Shown: positions 1 to 10,577 of the stretch, piece after piece | Numbering within the stretch: position 1 is the stretch's first letter | Layout of the letters: every line of letters begins with the position of its first letter | Source: Lytechinus variegatus | Taxonomy: Eukaryota; Echinodermata; Echinoidea; Temnopleuroida; Toxopneustidae | Assembly (NCBI RefSeq): GCF_018143015.1 | Contig: NC_054748.1 | Span: 15,552,967 to 15,616,966, forward strand | Direction of reading: 5' to 3' | DNA length: 64,000 nt | Program-made: the position numbers and the translations under genes | The notes under the pieces: generated by a model | The model's database searches: none | Told to the model about the DNA's origin: nothing | What the model saw: only the letters and a program-made list of their open reading frames with translations

Positions 1-530
1 CACAATATTTCTGGTTATTTTCATACGTGGGCGAGACACAAAATCGCTTTTGCCTTGTTTATGATAGTAATTGCCAGACCCACCTCAAAAAAATAATTCC
101 ACTATACTTTCTCAAAGCCTGATATATTTGTTTATTACATGACCCCGTAGATAGATCCTTGGCATTTGATTGGTTGTGTGATATCGATCATTCGGACCAT
201 TTTTACAATGACATCATCGACTGTGCAATTTAGTATCCATACATCGTGCAAATTTGGATCCATAAGATTTTGTCCATTGGGCTTTGTATCGGGCATGGTA
301 TGTGACATACGCGATAAACAACAGACCGAGCTCGCACTGCATGATCATATTTTGCATCGAAACTGAAAATTCCCTATGAAAAATCTAGTTTTAAGTGTCA
401 TGTAGGCTGATTAATGAATGTTCCTTCATACGTGCAATGGACAGAATACTTCATTCGGTAAAAGATGAAATGAATGATCCATTCAACTCGGCTACACCTC
501 GTTCAATGGATCTTTTCATCTTTCACCTCA
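1..530. other. AT-rich sequence, no gene seen
   Basis: I see no exon, splice-flanked reading frame or recognisable repeat here. If the HPS5 gene runs normally, this is the intron in front of the exon that starts at 1208. The short open frame at 166-366 resembles nothing I know and has no supporting context. Confidence 0.5.
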
Positions 531-1135
531 TTAAAGGTCAAGTCCACCTCAGAAAAATGTTGATTTGAATCAATAGAGAAAAAATCAGACAAGCACAATG
601 CTGAAAATTTCATCAAAATCGGATGTAAAATAAGAAAGTTATGACGTTTCAAAGTTTCGCTTATTTTCAACAAAATAGTTATATGAACGAGCCAGTTACA
701 TCCAAATGAGAGAGTCGATGATGTCACTCACTCACTATTTCTTTTGTTTTTTATTGTTTGAATTATACAATATTTCAATTTTAACGAATTTGACAATTAG
801 GACCTCCTTGCCTGAAGCACAAAATGTTAAAATAATGGAATTCCACGTGTTCAGGGAGGAATGAAACTTCATTTCACATGACAATGACGAGAAAATAAAA
901 ATATTTCATATAATAAAATACAAAAGAAATAGTGAGTGAGTGATGTCATCAACTCTCTCATTTGGATGTAACTGGCTCGTTCATATAACTATTTTGTTGA
1001 AAATAAGCGAAACTTTAAAATGCCATAACTTTCTTATTTTACATCCGAATTTGATGAAATTTTTAGTGTTATGCTTGTTGAATTTTTCTCTTTTTGTTTA
1101 AATCAAGTTTTTGTTGGGGTGGACTTGCCCTTTAA
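531..1135. mobile_element. Fold-back MITE, family A, about 605 bp
   Basis: The element begins TTAAAGGTCAAGTCCACC and ends with the inverted form, GGTGGACTTGCCCTTTAA. The two halves are long inverted arms: the blocks around 600-720 and 930-1060 are reverse complements. No transposase is encoded. TTAA at both edges fits a TTAA target-site duplication, as for piggyBac-type elements; that assignment is inference. Other copies lie at 15678-16289, 48076-48496, 52867-53316 and 53357-53963. Confidence 0.85.
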
Positions 1136-1207
1136 GTATTATGTCCATAGCACTCATGAACATTCATTACTTGTATATTATCTATACAATGCCTCATTTT
1201 AATACAG

Positions 1208-1823
1208 ACTTGATACCTGCTACTGAGGAAGAATGGAAAACAGTTTTGGGATGGATGAAGAAATGTCAGCCATCTTGCAAGGGAAAGGAACGTCTATCTC
1301 AGAGAAATTGCTTGAATTGTGGAGCCATTCTGTCCTCTTGCGCTGTAAGGAGGACATCCACATCGACTTCCCATGTTGACAGCGAAACAGGTGTGAGAGA
1401 AGCAGAGGGAACGGACGACAGTACTAAGCCTGAATGTGATTGGTCAATCACGGAGGCACCACAGCCAAAGGACCAATCAGAAGGCTTGACAGAAAAATTA
1501 GAGGAGAGTGAGATCAGTACAATCCAAAGGGACAGTCACTTGGATGGATTGTGCATCTCATTAGAAGAAGGCAATGAAACTTGCAGTACTCTTCAAGAAA
1601 ATGTACGAGAGGACCTAGCTTCAACTCACCCCCGGTCGAAAGCGACTGTTTCTGATTTGTCACCTACGGTCACATGGCAGAGGATAGCCTTCCTGTTGGT
1701 CAGCCACCTTGGTGCTTTGAAAGGGGTAAAGCTTTTGAGAGAGGTTCGGGTTCCTGATGGATTTCTAACCAGGGAGTTTAATCAGATGTGCATCTATGCT
1801 TGCATATGGGAGAGAAGGCAAAG
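1208..1823 (+). CDS. HPS5: HPS5 (BLOC-2 subunit), C-terminal block, exon 1 of 5
   Basis: HPS5 forms BLOC-2 with HPS3 and HPS6 on endosomal membranes and directs cargo to lysosome-related organelles such as pigment granules. The exon follows a clear acceptor (ttttaatacag) and ends at CAAAG|gtgaat; it enters and leaves in phase 2. The start of the peptide, DLIPATEEEWKTVLGWMKKC, aligns with the human HPS5 segment around WIPETVEEWKLLLHLI. The end, with VTWQRIAFLLVSHLGALKG and then ACIWERRQ, aligns with the human stretch ending ILRIAEKRQR. Between them is a Ser/Thr/Glu-rich, probably disordered insert of about 130 residues that human HPS5 has only in short form. Residues about 35-98 of the exon product are also present as an inverted copy at 61986-62176. 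Upstream exons are outside the window or misplaced. Confidence 0.88.
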
Positions 1824-1884
1824 GTGAATATCTTTTCTTCAAATGAGAGTACATGTATTTGTTTTTTGTATATGTATTTGTGGA

Positions 1885-2160
1885 AGAGCCGGGGAATAGT
1901 GGTTCCGACTTTGCCACTCTCGACCCAAGTGATGATGGGTACCCGGTAGGATGCGAAAGATGTTGTAGGTTTAAACTTGACAGTGCCATAATGAAGCTAC
2001 AAGGAATTCTCCCCAGGGAGTGGAAATTGTGCACTTTTTGTGCGTGATTGAAATTAATCCAATGACCTGGGTAATAGTGTGCTGTAAAGTGCTTTGAGCC
2101 ATTCTGGGAAAAGCGCTATATAAAATTGGCTATTATTAGTAGTAGTAGTATTAGTTGTTC
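1885..2160 (+). mobile_element. SINE 3' part, headless
   Basis: The body and tail match other SINE copies here: 'gccactctcgacccaagtga', then 'gggtacccggtagga', then 'ccccagggagtgga', 'agcgctatataaa' and a tail of TTATTAG(TAG)n. The tRNA-like head is missing or too diverged to see. It lies directly behind HPS5 exon 1. Open frames across it are chance. Confidence 0.75.
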
Positions 2161-2175
2161 TGTCTTACCATCTAC

Positions 2176-2400
2176 GCAGGGGCGGATCCAGGATTTTCCA
2201 AAAGGGGGGGGGGCACATTTTCCTGAGGCAATGTTTGACAAGCAAAAAATCAAAACAAAACAGGTCTCTTTCAAGGGGGGGGGCACACTTCTGTTTCAAC
2301 GGCATTTTTACATTAGAAATTTTAATTGTGCCTCTCAAAGGGGGGGCACGGGCCGGCTATGCCAACCACCCCCCCCGATCCGTCAGTGCATCTACGTTTT
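2176..2400. mobile_element. Short GGCGGATCCAGG-type element with G-rich and C-rich ends
   Basis: It starts 'ggggcggatccagg' followed by a G run, repeats the phrase 'aagggggggg(g)cac' and closes with a C run and 'ccgatccgtc'. The ends are inverted relative to each other. It belongs with the other G/C-ended elements at 19650, 46938, 50155 and 54558. Confidence 0.6.
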
Positions 2401-3195
2401 GTCTTACCATATATGATACATGTACATTGAAGGTGGACCAAAAGCTATGCAATTTGTTTATAAACCATGAAAGCTATGACAAATTGGACAGATTTTCTAT
2501 CATTGATAATTAGTGGTAGATATTTTGGGGAACATTACCCAAGAAGAAAATAGCACAAAAATTCACTCAAAACAAAAATCTGACATCTGTTGAACACCTC
2601 TTGAAACTGTGATCAGATTTAAAAGGGGCCTTGATACCGTACTTTACACTTGATTTGTCATGCAATGAAACATCAACTATTGTGCTTCAGTTTCTATGAT
2701 CTTGTACAATTATTGTAGGAAAATTAAGAAGTCCAAGACAGAACTCCAAATCTGCAAATTGTAACAGACACTAATAGTAGTTTATCTGGGGCCCGTCTTA
2801 CAAAAAATTGTGATTGATCTGATCATTCGCAACTATGGAAAGCCAGCAAAGTCAACACATATAATGCATGTTTGTTCAACAATTTTTCTAGATGTGAATG
2901 TTTATCCATAAATTCATTGATTTCTTGACAATTTGGTGTGTTCTCCTTCATTTGCAAAAGACATTTTGCAAATTAACTGTAGAGAAAATTATGACACTAG
3001 CGCCGGTCCGACAGTCCCAGACCGGTAAAAATTACTGTCGGCCAGTAACTTGTGGCATGAAAAGAACAAGTAAATTCTTGCCTACAAGCACATGTTTAAA
3101 AGGGAGAATTATCAAGTTTTCAAGTAGAGTCGTTTCACTTTTTTTTCACTGATCTCACTACAACAGACTGGCGAATGTTACAGTGAGAAAATTTT

Positions 3196-3430
3196 TTAAA
3201 GAATACTCTTTTTGGTCAAAAAATGCTTTTTTACCCTTAGAAGAATACTCTTTTTGGTCAAAAAATACATTTTTACCCTTAGAAGAATACTCTTTTTTGT
3301 CAAAAAATACATTTTTACCCTTAGAAGAATACTCTTTTTGGTCAAAAAATACATTTTTACCCTTAGAAGAATACTCTTTTTGGTCAAAAAATACATTTTT
3401 ACCCTTAGAAGAATACTCTTTTTGGTTGTA
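3196..3430. repeat. 42-bp minisatellite, about 5.5 copies
   Basis: The unit contains 'gaatactctttttggtcaaa' followed by 'aaatacatttttacccttag'. Copies are almost identical, so the array is young or homogenised. Because 42 is a multiple of three, it stays open in several frames on both strands, which produces repetitive peptide frames that are not genes. Confidence 0.95.
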
Positions 3431-3455
3431 GAAGGTTGGCAGGTCTGGATCAATC

Positions 3456-4059
3456 TTAAAGGGGAATCCAACCCAAATAAAAACTTGTTTTTATAACGAA
3501 AAGAAAAATCAGACAAGTTGATAGGTGAAAGTTTGAACAATATTGGACAAACAACAAGAAAGTTATGAATTTTTAAAAGTTGTAAATATTTGTAATCACT
3601 ATACCCATGGAGACTTCAAATTGGCCGCATATGGGATGCCATAGTGATGTAAGGCAAGGACTTCTCTTCCATGTACTCCAATACATATTATGGCTAAACT
3701 GTCATTTTTCCCAAAAGTTTTATTTCAAATTATATTTTTCTTTCATGAGGACATAAAACAATATACTACCTGGGTTATATATAGATTACTTCCCCAGGGG
3801 AATTGGTACTTAGGAGAAAACCACAAATCCCTGATAATAAAGTACATGGCCTATGGGAAAGTTGTCCTTGCCCCTTGTCATAATTTACTTACGCAGTTGC
3901 CAATTTGAAATCTACATAGAATTAGTGATCTCAATTTTTAAAGCAGCTATAACTTTCTCATTGCTTGTCCGATTTCTTTCAAACTTTCACCATTCTGTTA
4001 AATTTATTTTTCTCCTTCCCAACATAAAATTTTATGGCCAATGCTGGATTCCCCTTTAA
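3456..4059. mobile_element. Fold-back MITE, family C, about 604 bp
   Basis: The ends are TTAAAGGGGAATCCAACCC and GCTGGATTCCCCTTTAA. The arms are inverted and carry the phrases 'gacaagttgataggtgaaag' (left) and 'ctttcaccattctg' (right). There is no coding capacity. A second copy lies at 20044-20622. Confidence 0.85.
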
Positions 4060-4129
4060 CTCTTTGTAAGACGGGGCCCTGGTGTGAAAGATACTCCCTG
4101 AAACGATTATCATTCCTCTTCCTTTACAG

Positions 4130-4280
4130 CTTGCTAAGCCATGCGATGATAGAAGGAACAGATACTTATCTCTGGTCTAAAAGACACCCCCTTCTGGGAC
4201 CGGTCCTACAACACACCATGATGAAGGAGTACCAGGATAGCATGGAGGGGTGCAATGATACCAGTAGTCAGGAGGAGAGG
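4130..4280 (+). CDS. HPS5: HPS5, C-terminal block, exon 2 of 5
   Basis: The acceptor is 'cctttacag' and the donor AGG|gtaagt. The first base completes the split serine codon from the previous exon, and the exon leaves in phase 0. The peptide LLSHAMIEGTDTYLWSK aligns without a gap to the human C-terminus ALIQSMLEKCDRFLWSQ. As I recall it, human HPS5 ends about two residues later. Here the frame stays open through HPLLGPVLQHTMMKEYQDSM and onward, which begins a C-terminal extension of about 114 residues that the next three exons complete. Confidence 0.88.
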
Positions 4281-4320
4281 GTAAGTCAATGTACAAGGTT
4301 CTGTGATAGTTGGCACCTGC

Positions 4321-5190
4321 AGCCTGTTGCATAAAACTCTTTACCTGAAAACACTCTGGTAAAAACTGAAAACCAAGGTTAGTCTGACTTCAGCCAATGA
4401 CTTTAAGACAGGGCAAAAGCTCAGGTTAAAAATACCTGAGTTTTCTCAGGTAAAAAGTTTTATGCAACAGGCCCCTGGGGGGTGTTTCTTAAAGCTGTTC
4501 GTAAAGTTACAAACGACTTCACTCACGACTGGAACATGTTCTTCGGTCATAACTCAATTACATAGTGATATCACATAGCACAAGAAAGGATCACCAGTCA
4601 TGCATGAAGTCATTCGTATCTTACGAACAGCTTTATGAAACACCCACCTTGGCCCTGTAACATAAAGGTTAGAGATTAATCGTACCCTTGATTTTTATGA
4701 TTAATTGTACAATGTAGTCAATGGAATCAATTGTAGAAAATTGTTGTACAATCATTGCTAAGCTTTGTGTTACGGGCCACTGGTGGCCATTTCGTAAAGC
4801 TTTTGTATGTTACAAGTGACATCAAGAATGACTGGTTTTCACCAAGGAATATTTAATGGTGAATATCATTTACCACAATAAAGGATCACTAGCTATTCTG
4901 AAAGTCCCTCTTGACTTATTATGAACAGCTTTATGAAACGGCCCCTTGGTGGGTTTTTTCATATAGCTGTTAGTAAGTTACAATCGATTATAAGAACTTT
5001 TGATTCTTTGGGTAAATGATATTCACAAAATATTTATTGAAGTTGATTTAGAGCCTGAGAGAAGATCACCAGTCGTCCCGTAAAGTCGCTCGTAACTTAT
5101 CAAACGCCCACCAGGTGGGTGTTCCATATGACTGTTGGTAAAGTTACAAACAACTTTACAATGGCTTAACACTCAACTGGAAGATGATGT
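4321..5190. mobile_element. Cluster of five to six small fold-back MITEs
   Basis: 4321-4474 has ends 'gcctgttgcataaaact' and 'agttttatgcaacaggc'. 4482-4648 has ends 'ggtgtttcttaaagctgttc' and 'gaacagctttatgaaacacc'. 4650-4785 ends in inverted 'ctgtaacata/gtgttacggg'-type sequence. 4787-4945 and 4946-5115 repeat the 'aaagctgtt...aacagcttt' plan, and a further left half begins at 5116. They sit head to tail in the HPS5 intron. Related copies are at 44100-44275 and 53318-54091. Confidence 0.75.
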
Positions 5191-5219
5191 TCTGTGCTCA
5201 GTCAACCATGGTGGTTGAG

Positions 5220-5839
5220 GGGTAAACGAGGAGGGGGGGGGGGGTGAAAATCACACAAAAAACCCTACCCAAAAAGTTGAAGAAATGTAAATTATATTTA
5301 ACATCTTTAGGTCAATGAAATGGCCATATATTTTCCATGTTTCCTTGTAATTGCTTTGATTTACTTGGAAACTTTTAAGAGAATTCAGAATATTTCCTTC
5401 TTTCTTGACTCTGAATGTTTGTTTTCAGTTGATATTTGACTGTTGGTCTACCTGCATAAATATCTACTTGCGGGACTACAATAAGTTGAGATTATGTGTT
5501 TTCCTCCATATGGTCAAATGGTTGTCAAAATTAGAAAAATGGGTGTGCTATCATGAACTGTCGTTTAAAAAGGGTTAAACATTATGACTCTGCCTTCATG
5601 CACACCCTCGAAGATCATTCAACATTGAGGATTAATTGAGGATATCTGTCATCCAAGTAAAGACAAATTCAGTATGTTTTGTGTAATGATATCTGTTATA
5701 TTTTTGTGAAGATTTAAGTGAAAAAGTAAATAAGTCTTGTTTAATGATACATTTATCTGTTATATTTCCTGTGTAGGTCCTCCAAGTATAGACAAATTCA
5801 ATATGTTTTTGTGTAATTGAACATTATTTTTCTGTGTAG
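5220..5839. other. HPS5 intron with a local ~125-bp tandem duplication
   Basis: A G-rich run lies at 5230-5245. At 5650-5830 the phrase 'aagta(a/t)agacaaattca(g/a)tatg' occurs twice, about 125 bp apart. The second copy begins with a duplicate of the splice acceptor used by the next exon: 'ctgtgtaggtcctcca' at 5770-5785, against the real one at 5833-5848. Nothing else is recognised. Confidence 0.6.
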
Positions 5840-5928
5840 GTCCTCCATGTAAAGAAGCTTCTAGCCCAAGGAAATCACTTCATTGAAGATCCTAGAACTC
5901 ATTGGGGTCAGTTTACCAACTTAAGCAG
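5840..5928 (+). CDS. HPS5: HPS5, C-terminal block, exon 3 of 5
   Basis: The acceptor is 'tctgtgtag' and the donor AGCAG|gtaaga. The exon is in phase 0 at the start and phase 2 at the end. It encodes VLHVKKLLAQGNHFIEDP followed by RTHWGQFTNLS. It belongs to the C-terminal extension absent from human HPS5 as I remember it. The peptide looks like a helix leading into the zinc-binding motif of the next exon. The reading frame is continuous across both junctions, which supports the exon although the segment itself has no family match I can name. Confidence 0.82.
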
Positions 5929-6137
5929 GTAAGAAGAAATTCAGTCTGTTGCTCATACACACAATTTCTTTGAAAATCTGATAGCAATGGATCATGTACA
6001 TGTACTGTGCGTCCGACTTAAGGGTAGCTTTATTATTAGGAGTCAGATCCAGCAACCGCTCTTCCTGTTGCCTTTGACATTCTTCTGCGTCCCATATCCC
6101 AAAGACTAAATTTGATGAGCTTACAGAATTTTATGGC

Positions 6138-6775
6138 TGTTAATATAAAAGCTGTTATTTTCGCGCGTGACGGGTTCCTGAATTCGCGCTGCACGCTCCA
6201 TAATCATAAAGTCACTTCCTTCTTCCCCATCTGTGAATGGTTTTAATTCACATTTCAGTAATGAAATTGTGTTTTCTGTTCATAACTCTAGCTCTAAAGC
6301 GGCATAATCCAGCATTGTTTTGATCCAGTCATGAGCTTTTGTGACATTTAGCGCAACTTTTCTTTGCGGGGTAGACATCGGGAAGGCAAAACGGAGGTGC
6401 TGCTGGCCTGGTATTGATGGGCGAGCACTGGGTAAGGATCGGGGGATTACGAATATTCAAAGTGCATGGGATCAATCAACAAACCTGGCGATCGAAAAGA
6501 CGTCTAAACACTCAACAGTCGACCAGAAAGAGCATCTTATATTTCAAGCAAATTTTTTTCAATACCGCTCTGCGGCTGTTAAAAAAATGATTACATTGGA
6601 ACAAATTCTCGTGATGCATATGATTTTGGAGCTTAAGCTTGTTTGCTTGCTTAAATGTCGCCCTCAATAGTTAAATTATGCGGTCTCTTTGCCAAAACTA
6701 AAATAGATGCTCATAAATTCGCACTCGCCGATCTCGCTGCGAAATCCGTGAAAATGTCCACTTTTACATTAAATG
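6138..6775. mobile_element. Probable fold-back element with CG-rich ends in an HPS5 intron
   Basis: The left end, 'ttattttcgcgcgtgacgg' then 'gaattcgcgctgcacgc', is matched in inverted form by the right end, 'aattcgcactcgcc' then 'ctcgctgcgaaatccgtg'. The open frame inside it (6341-6670, 109 codons) matches nothing I know and is probably chance or a decayed remnant. Confidence 0.45.
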
Positions 6776-6901
6776 ATCATGAGCATTGGAAAGTTAGGAA
6801 AATTTGTAAACATTGACATATTAAGTGATTGACAATATCAGTTCTTAATTTTTCTGACTAGCTTTACATTTTCATATCAAATGTCTGCATGTTTTATACA
6901 G

Positions 6902-6978
6902 GATATGCTCCTTGTGTCAGCACCCTCTTTCACAGAACCTCTTTCAAGAAGCTGCTGGCTGTTTGATATTCCCTTGTG
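6902..6978 (+). CDS. HPS5: HPS5, C-terminal block, exon 4 of 5: first half of a RING-H2-like motif
   Basis: The acceptor is 'ttttatacag' and the donor TGTG|gtaagt. The exon encodes RICSLCQHPLSQNLFQEAAG followed by CLIFPCG. It supplies the first three zinc ligands of a cross-brace motif: Cys-x2-Cys, then 19 residues, then Cys-Gly. The last codon (Gly) is split with the final exon. The motif's remaining five ligands lie 8.4 kb away, across an intron that carries the 1.2-kb tandem array. Confidence 0.85.
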
Positions 6979-6999
6979 GTAAGTAAATTATATATGACC

Positions 7000-7248
7000 A
7001 TGGAGTGGTTTCACAAAGATTTGATTCTGACTAAATCCCAGCGCACACTATGCGACGCGATTGCACTAGGATGCGATTGAAACAGAATCGCAGAGTGTGT
7101 GCCAACCTACAATGGGGTGGTTTCACAAAGATTTGATTCGGACTAAATCCCAGCGTACACTATGCGAAGTGATTGCACTAAGATGCGATTGAAACAGAAT
7201 CGCAGAGTGTGTGCCAACCTACAATGGCGTGGTTTCACAAAGATTTGA
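7000..7248. repeat. Tandem repeat, unit 111-112 bp, two full copies and a partial third
   Basis: The units start at 7000, 7112 and 7223 with 'atgg(a/g/c)gtggtttcacaaaga'. Each holds 'cccagcg(c/t)acactatgcga' and its inverted partner 'cgcagagtgtgtgcc'. The unit resembles the arms of the fold-back element at 34590-34980, so the tandem probably grew from a MITE end. Sequence to 7790 continues with 'gcgatgcgattgcac'-type phrases of the same family. Confidence 0.8.
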
Positions 7249-7951
7249 TTTTTTTTTTTACAAAATCTTAATTTATTGAGAAAAATCATCTCTATATGTC
7301 TCTATTAAATAAAATGTACACAAATACGGTTATTAGATCAATGTAATTTCAGGTAACATGTTTTTTTTTCAATCATTTTGTTAAAACAAGGGTGAAGATG
7401 TACACATGTTTCAATGTTTTTTTTATCTGCAAGAGCAATGCGCATTTTAGCTCGCATGCAGCTTGAGCGCTGCGATTAGCTACTGCGCCACGCATTTTAT
7501 TATGAAATACACTTTTTTTGGGAAAAATACGGGTTTTTTTATCACAGAATACAGTTTTTCATTCCCAGAGGTTGGCAGGTCTGCATCATGGCCGATTGGT
7601 TGCATTGATGCAGCGAAGACAACAGAAGCGCAGAAGTAGAGGCGCCATGAGATGCAAAGCGCTGCAGAGCTGTTGCAATATGCACGCTGACCCGCGATGC
7701 GATTGCACAGAGATGCGCTTGGCATGCTTGTTGCATTTCAATCTTCTTGCAGTTGTCTCGCATTACGTGCGCTAGGCTTAAAAGTTCCACCTAAATTTCC
7801 TTTTGCTTGCGGTATAAACTTTATTCCTCATTGGTGTAAGCGCTGACACGTTTCAATTAATAAGATTACGCCTTGACTATCATGTGCATGTTGGTACTCA
7901 AACATGACTTCTCACCAGATTTAAAGCCTATCTTTCATTTCAGTAAGTCCC

Positions 7952-8452
7952 CATAAAGGGGAAGTTCACCCTGAAAAAAATTATAAAAATAGAAAAAATG
8001 ATAAAAAATATTGGTTAAGGTTTGAGGAAAATCCATTAAAATTTAAAAATTTATTAGAATTTAAAGTTTTGGATTTGTGACGTTATAAACGAGCAGCTGC
8101 CCCATATGTTATGTAATATAAAATGCATAAATTTCATATTTTAATTAGTTTTAACTTATTTTCGTTTTCTTTTTAGAAACGGTTGTGAAATGATTTGTTT
8201 ATAAATAACTGACGGTACTGTAAAAACCATTTTCAGTTATCTGAGAAAATTACATTTTTATTGATTTTTTAAACCTAAACCGTACTATATTTAGGAAAGC
8301 TGCTCACATATGACGTCACAAATCGAATAATTGAAATTCTAATAACTTTTTTATTCTTTGTTGCATTTTTCTCGAACCCTCAGAAGTATTTTAGAATATT
8401 TTTTCTGCTATTTTTATATTAATTTTTTTTTTCAGGATAAACTTCCCCTTTA
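7952..8452. mobile_element. Fold-back MITE, family B, about 500 bp
   Basis: The left end is 'taaaggggaagttcaccctg' and the right end 'aggataaacttcccctttaa'. The inverted inner arms carry 'tgacgt(t/c)ataaacgagcagc' and 'gctgctcacatatgacgtca'. Copies lie at 30064-30565 and 37250-37635, and a half copy at 43330-43570. Confidence 0.85.
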
Positions 8453-8654
8453 AAGTGAATGCCACTATTCCGTTTCATTACTAGATTAGGTATATCAGTG
8501 TATGAACCCCCAAAATGGATGTTGTGTGACAGATATGAAGATAAATTTACTGACTTTACATCAGGTTTTAATTTAATAGGGTGCCCAATCAAAATAGGAT
8601 ATCTGCATTATTTTTGTCTTGTTTTTATAAAACACCTCAAGAGTGATGTGGGCT

Positions 8655-8978
8655 GTAAATTTCAGTATATTATCCTTGTCAGTAGCTGCCTAATATCCAA
8701 TTACTGGCTACATGTATGTACAGTAAGTGCTCAAATTGATATTGTAAATTTAAATAAATTGTAACCAAGAGAGGGTGCTAGATCTTGATAGAATCCTAAC
8801 GGCCCCAAAAATATCTTAATTCTTTTGTAAATTTCAGGATATTATCTTTGTCATTAGTTGTCTACCAGTAATTTATTACTGAATATGTAAAGTAAGTGCT
8901 TAAATGGCTATTGTAAATGTAAATGAAAAATGCAACCAAGAGAGGGTGCTACATTTTCATTTAAATCCCAACGGCCAG
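8655..8978. repeat. Diverged tandem duplication, unit about 170 bp
   Basis: 8657-8802 and 8827-8976 share 'aaatttcag(t/g)atattatc', 'gtaagtgct(c/t)aaat', 'aaccaagagagggtgcta' and 'aacggcc' in the same order. The divergence suggests an older event. It is in the last HPS5 intron and no coding sequence is seen. Confidence 0.7.
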
Positions 8979-9214
8979 AAAAAATATTAAATTCATATGG
9001 ATAGATCTTGCATTCAATTACTACTTTGCTTTTTAAATGTTCAATGCTCCCTGTACAGTTCACATAACTTTTTTACATACATGTAGGCCTATACGTATAC
9101 ATGTATGTTGAATTTTGTTCTACATGTATTTCAGTATGTCTGTGTGTATGTCCTGCAGGTTGCTTGTCTCTTTGAACACATTTTCCTCCTTATTTAATAC
9201 TTTTTCATTGTTCA

Positions 9215-9613
9215 ATTCATTTTCAATTCATTTATTTATTCAACCATCAAAAGGATAAAAACAGTACAATATACAGTATTAACAAAGTATCCGAAAAAAA
9301 AGGATGTATTTGTTACTTGTAAGCAGGGCCCCCAAGAAAAACAGTGCTTAGTCCACTGATGGGAGTACCCTGGGTTAACAAGACCAAATAAATAGATAAA
9401 TAAATAAATGCATAAATGAATAAAAGAATAAATGAATAAATCAATCAATCAATAAAATTAATGAATTACTTATTTGTTACTTGTATGCAGGCGCCCCCCA
9501 AGGAAAACAGTGCTTAGTCCACTGATGGGGTTACTCTGTGTAAACAAAACAAAATAAATTAATAAATAAAAAATGAATGAATAAATAAATAATTAAATAA
9601 ATAAATAAGTATA

Positions 9614-9644
<31 letters not shown>

Positions 9645-9700
9645 GAAAAAATAATAAATAAATAAATAAGTAAATAAATAAAATGAATGAATTACTTATT
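9215..9700. mobile_element. Two SINE tails in tandem, each with an ATAA-rich tail
   Basis: 'gcagggcccccaagaaaaac' at 9324 and 'gcaggcgccccccaaggaaa' at 9488 are each followed by 'acagtgcttagtccactgat' and a tail of (AAAT)n-like sequence. They resemble the end of the SINE at 37915-38150. The long tails explain the low-complexity frames nearby. Confidence 0.65.
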
Positions 9701-10577
9701 CTTTACCAAAGCTAAAGAAGGCTTTAACTCCTTAAGAAATACCCCATGCACAACAAGAAAGAAAAAAAAGGTCAAACTGATTATATTATTTTAGCTCATC
9801 AATTTGTTTTTTATTCTTTTGGTATTTTTTAAAATAGTTATACTTTTCTTCAGAAATATAAAATTTGGGTACTCCCAGCATTCCTTAAATGGGGAATAAT
9901 TGTTATTATTTCTTCTTTCTGTAGACCACCGATCTTTCATTTTGAACTTCTCTAAATTAAAAATTGTAATTTCTTGCATGGATACAGGACTTGTTACATG
10001 TATGTCATGGTGGTCAGTGCATGGATATACTAGCAGTGTACAGTAGTACATGTATGTACAGTACATTGTATACCGTACAGCCCCTATGGATAAATGACAT
10101 TTTTTTTTCTTTGATAAGATGTATTTCGCAAATATTTGTCAACCCAAATTTAGAGGAATAAAAGCAATATACATGTAGATATATGAAGCTGCGTACTACT
10201 GATCAACTGGTATCGTCTAATATTCAAGAACCACGAGACGATGGAACCTAATTTTGGGCTGAAAAAAGGGTCTAAAAATTTGAAAATTTAAGTAAAATCA
10301 CCTCTTAACTCTGGAAATAATGATTTAAAAGTACTAATTTTCGGAAAAACAAATTGCCTGCCGCAAAAAGCATATGAATAGACACCAAAACCAGAGAAAA
10401 AGACCACCAAATTAAGAAGTTGTGGCCAAAACTTGTGGGGGTTTTGGCGGCCATTTTGGATTTTGGCCTGGCACACTTTTTTCTCGGACCTGAGACAAAA
10501 AATATTATATCATGTTGAGATACGGTAAAAGGAATACAAAAATACTGTTGGCACAGTTAAACAAGAATCACTCATTT
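9701..10577. other. HPS5 intron sequence, nothing recognised
   Basis: AT-rich sequence without a splice-flanked reading frame, matching repeat or inverted ends that I can identify. Confidence 0.4.

Larger units (their letters stand above)
2789..4082. mobile_element. Fold-back element Q (GGGCCCGTCTTACAAA ends), interrupted by later insertions
   Basis: The left end at 2789 reads 'ggggcccgtcttacaaa' and continues 'ttgtgattgatctgatca'. The inverted right end, 'ctctttgtaagacggggccc', is at 4061-4080. Between them lie a 42-bp minisatellite (3196-3430) and a complete family-C MITE (3456-4059), so this is a nest. Related copies are at 20645-21062 and 43783-44100, and a right half at 14330-14413. Confidence 0.7.

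Noticed and set aside
3183-3540. Repetitive open frames on both strands over the 42-bp array
   Set aside because: Consequence of a repeat unit divisible by three; no start context, domain or splice sites.
6341-6670. 109-codon open frame in an HPS5 intron
   Set aside because: No recognisable domain, no splice context, and it lies inside a probable fold-back element.
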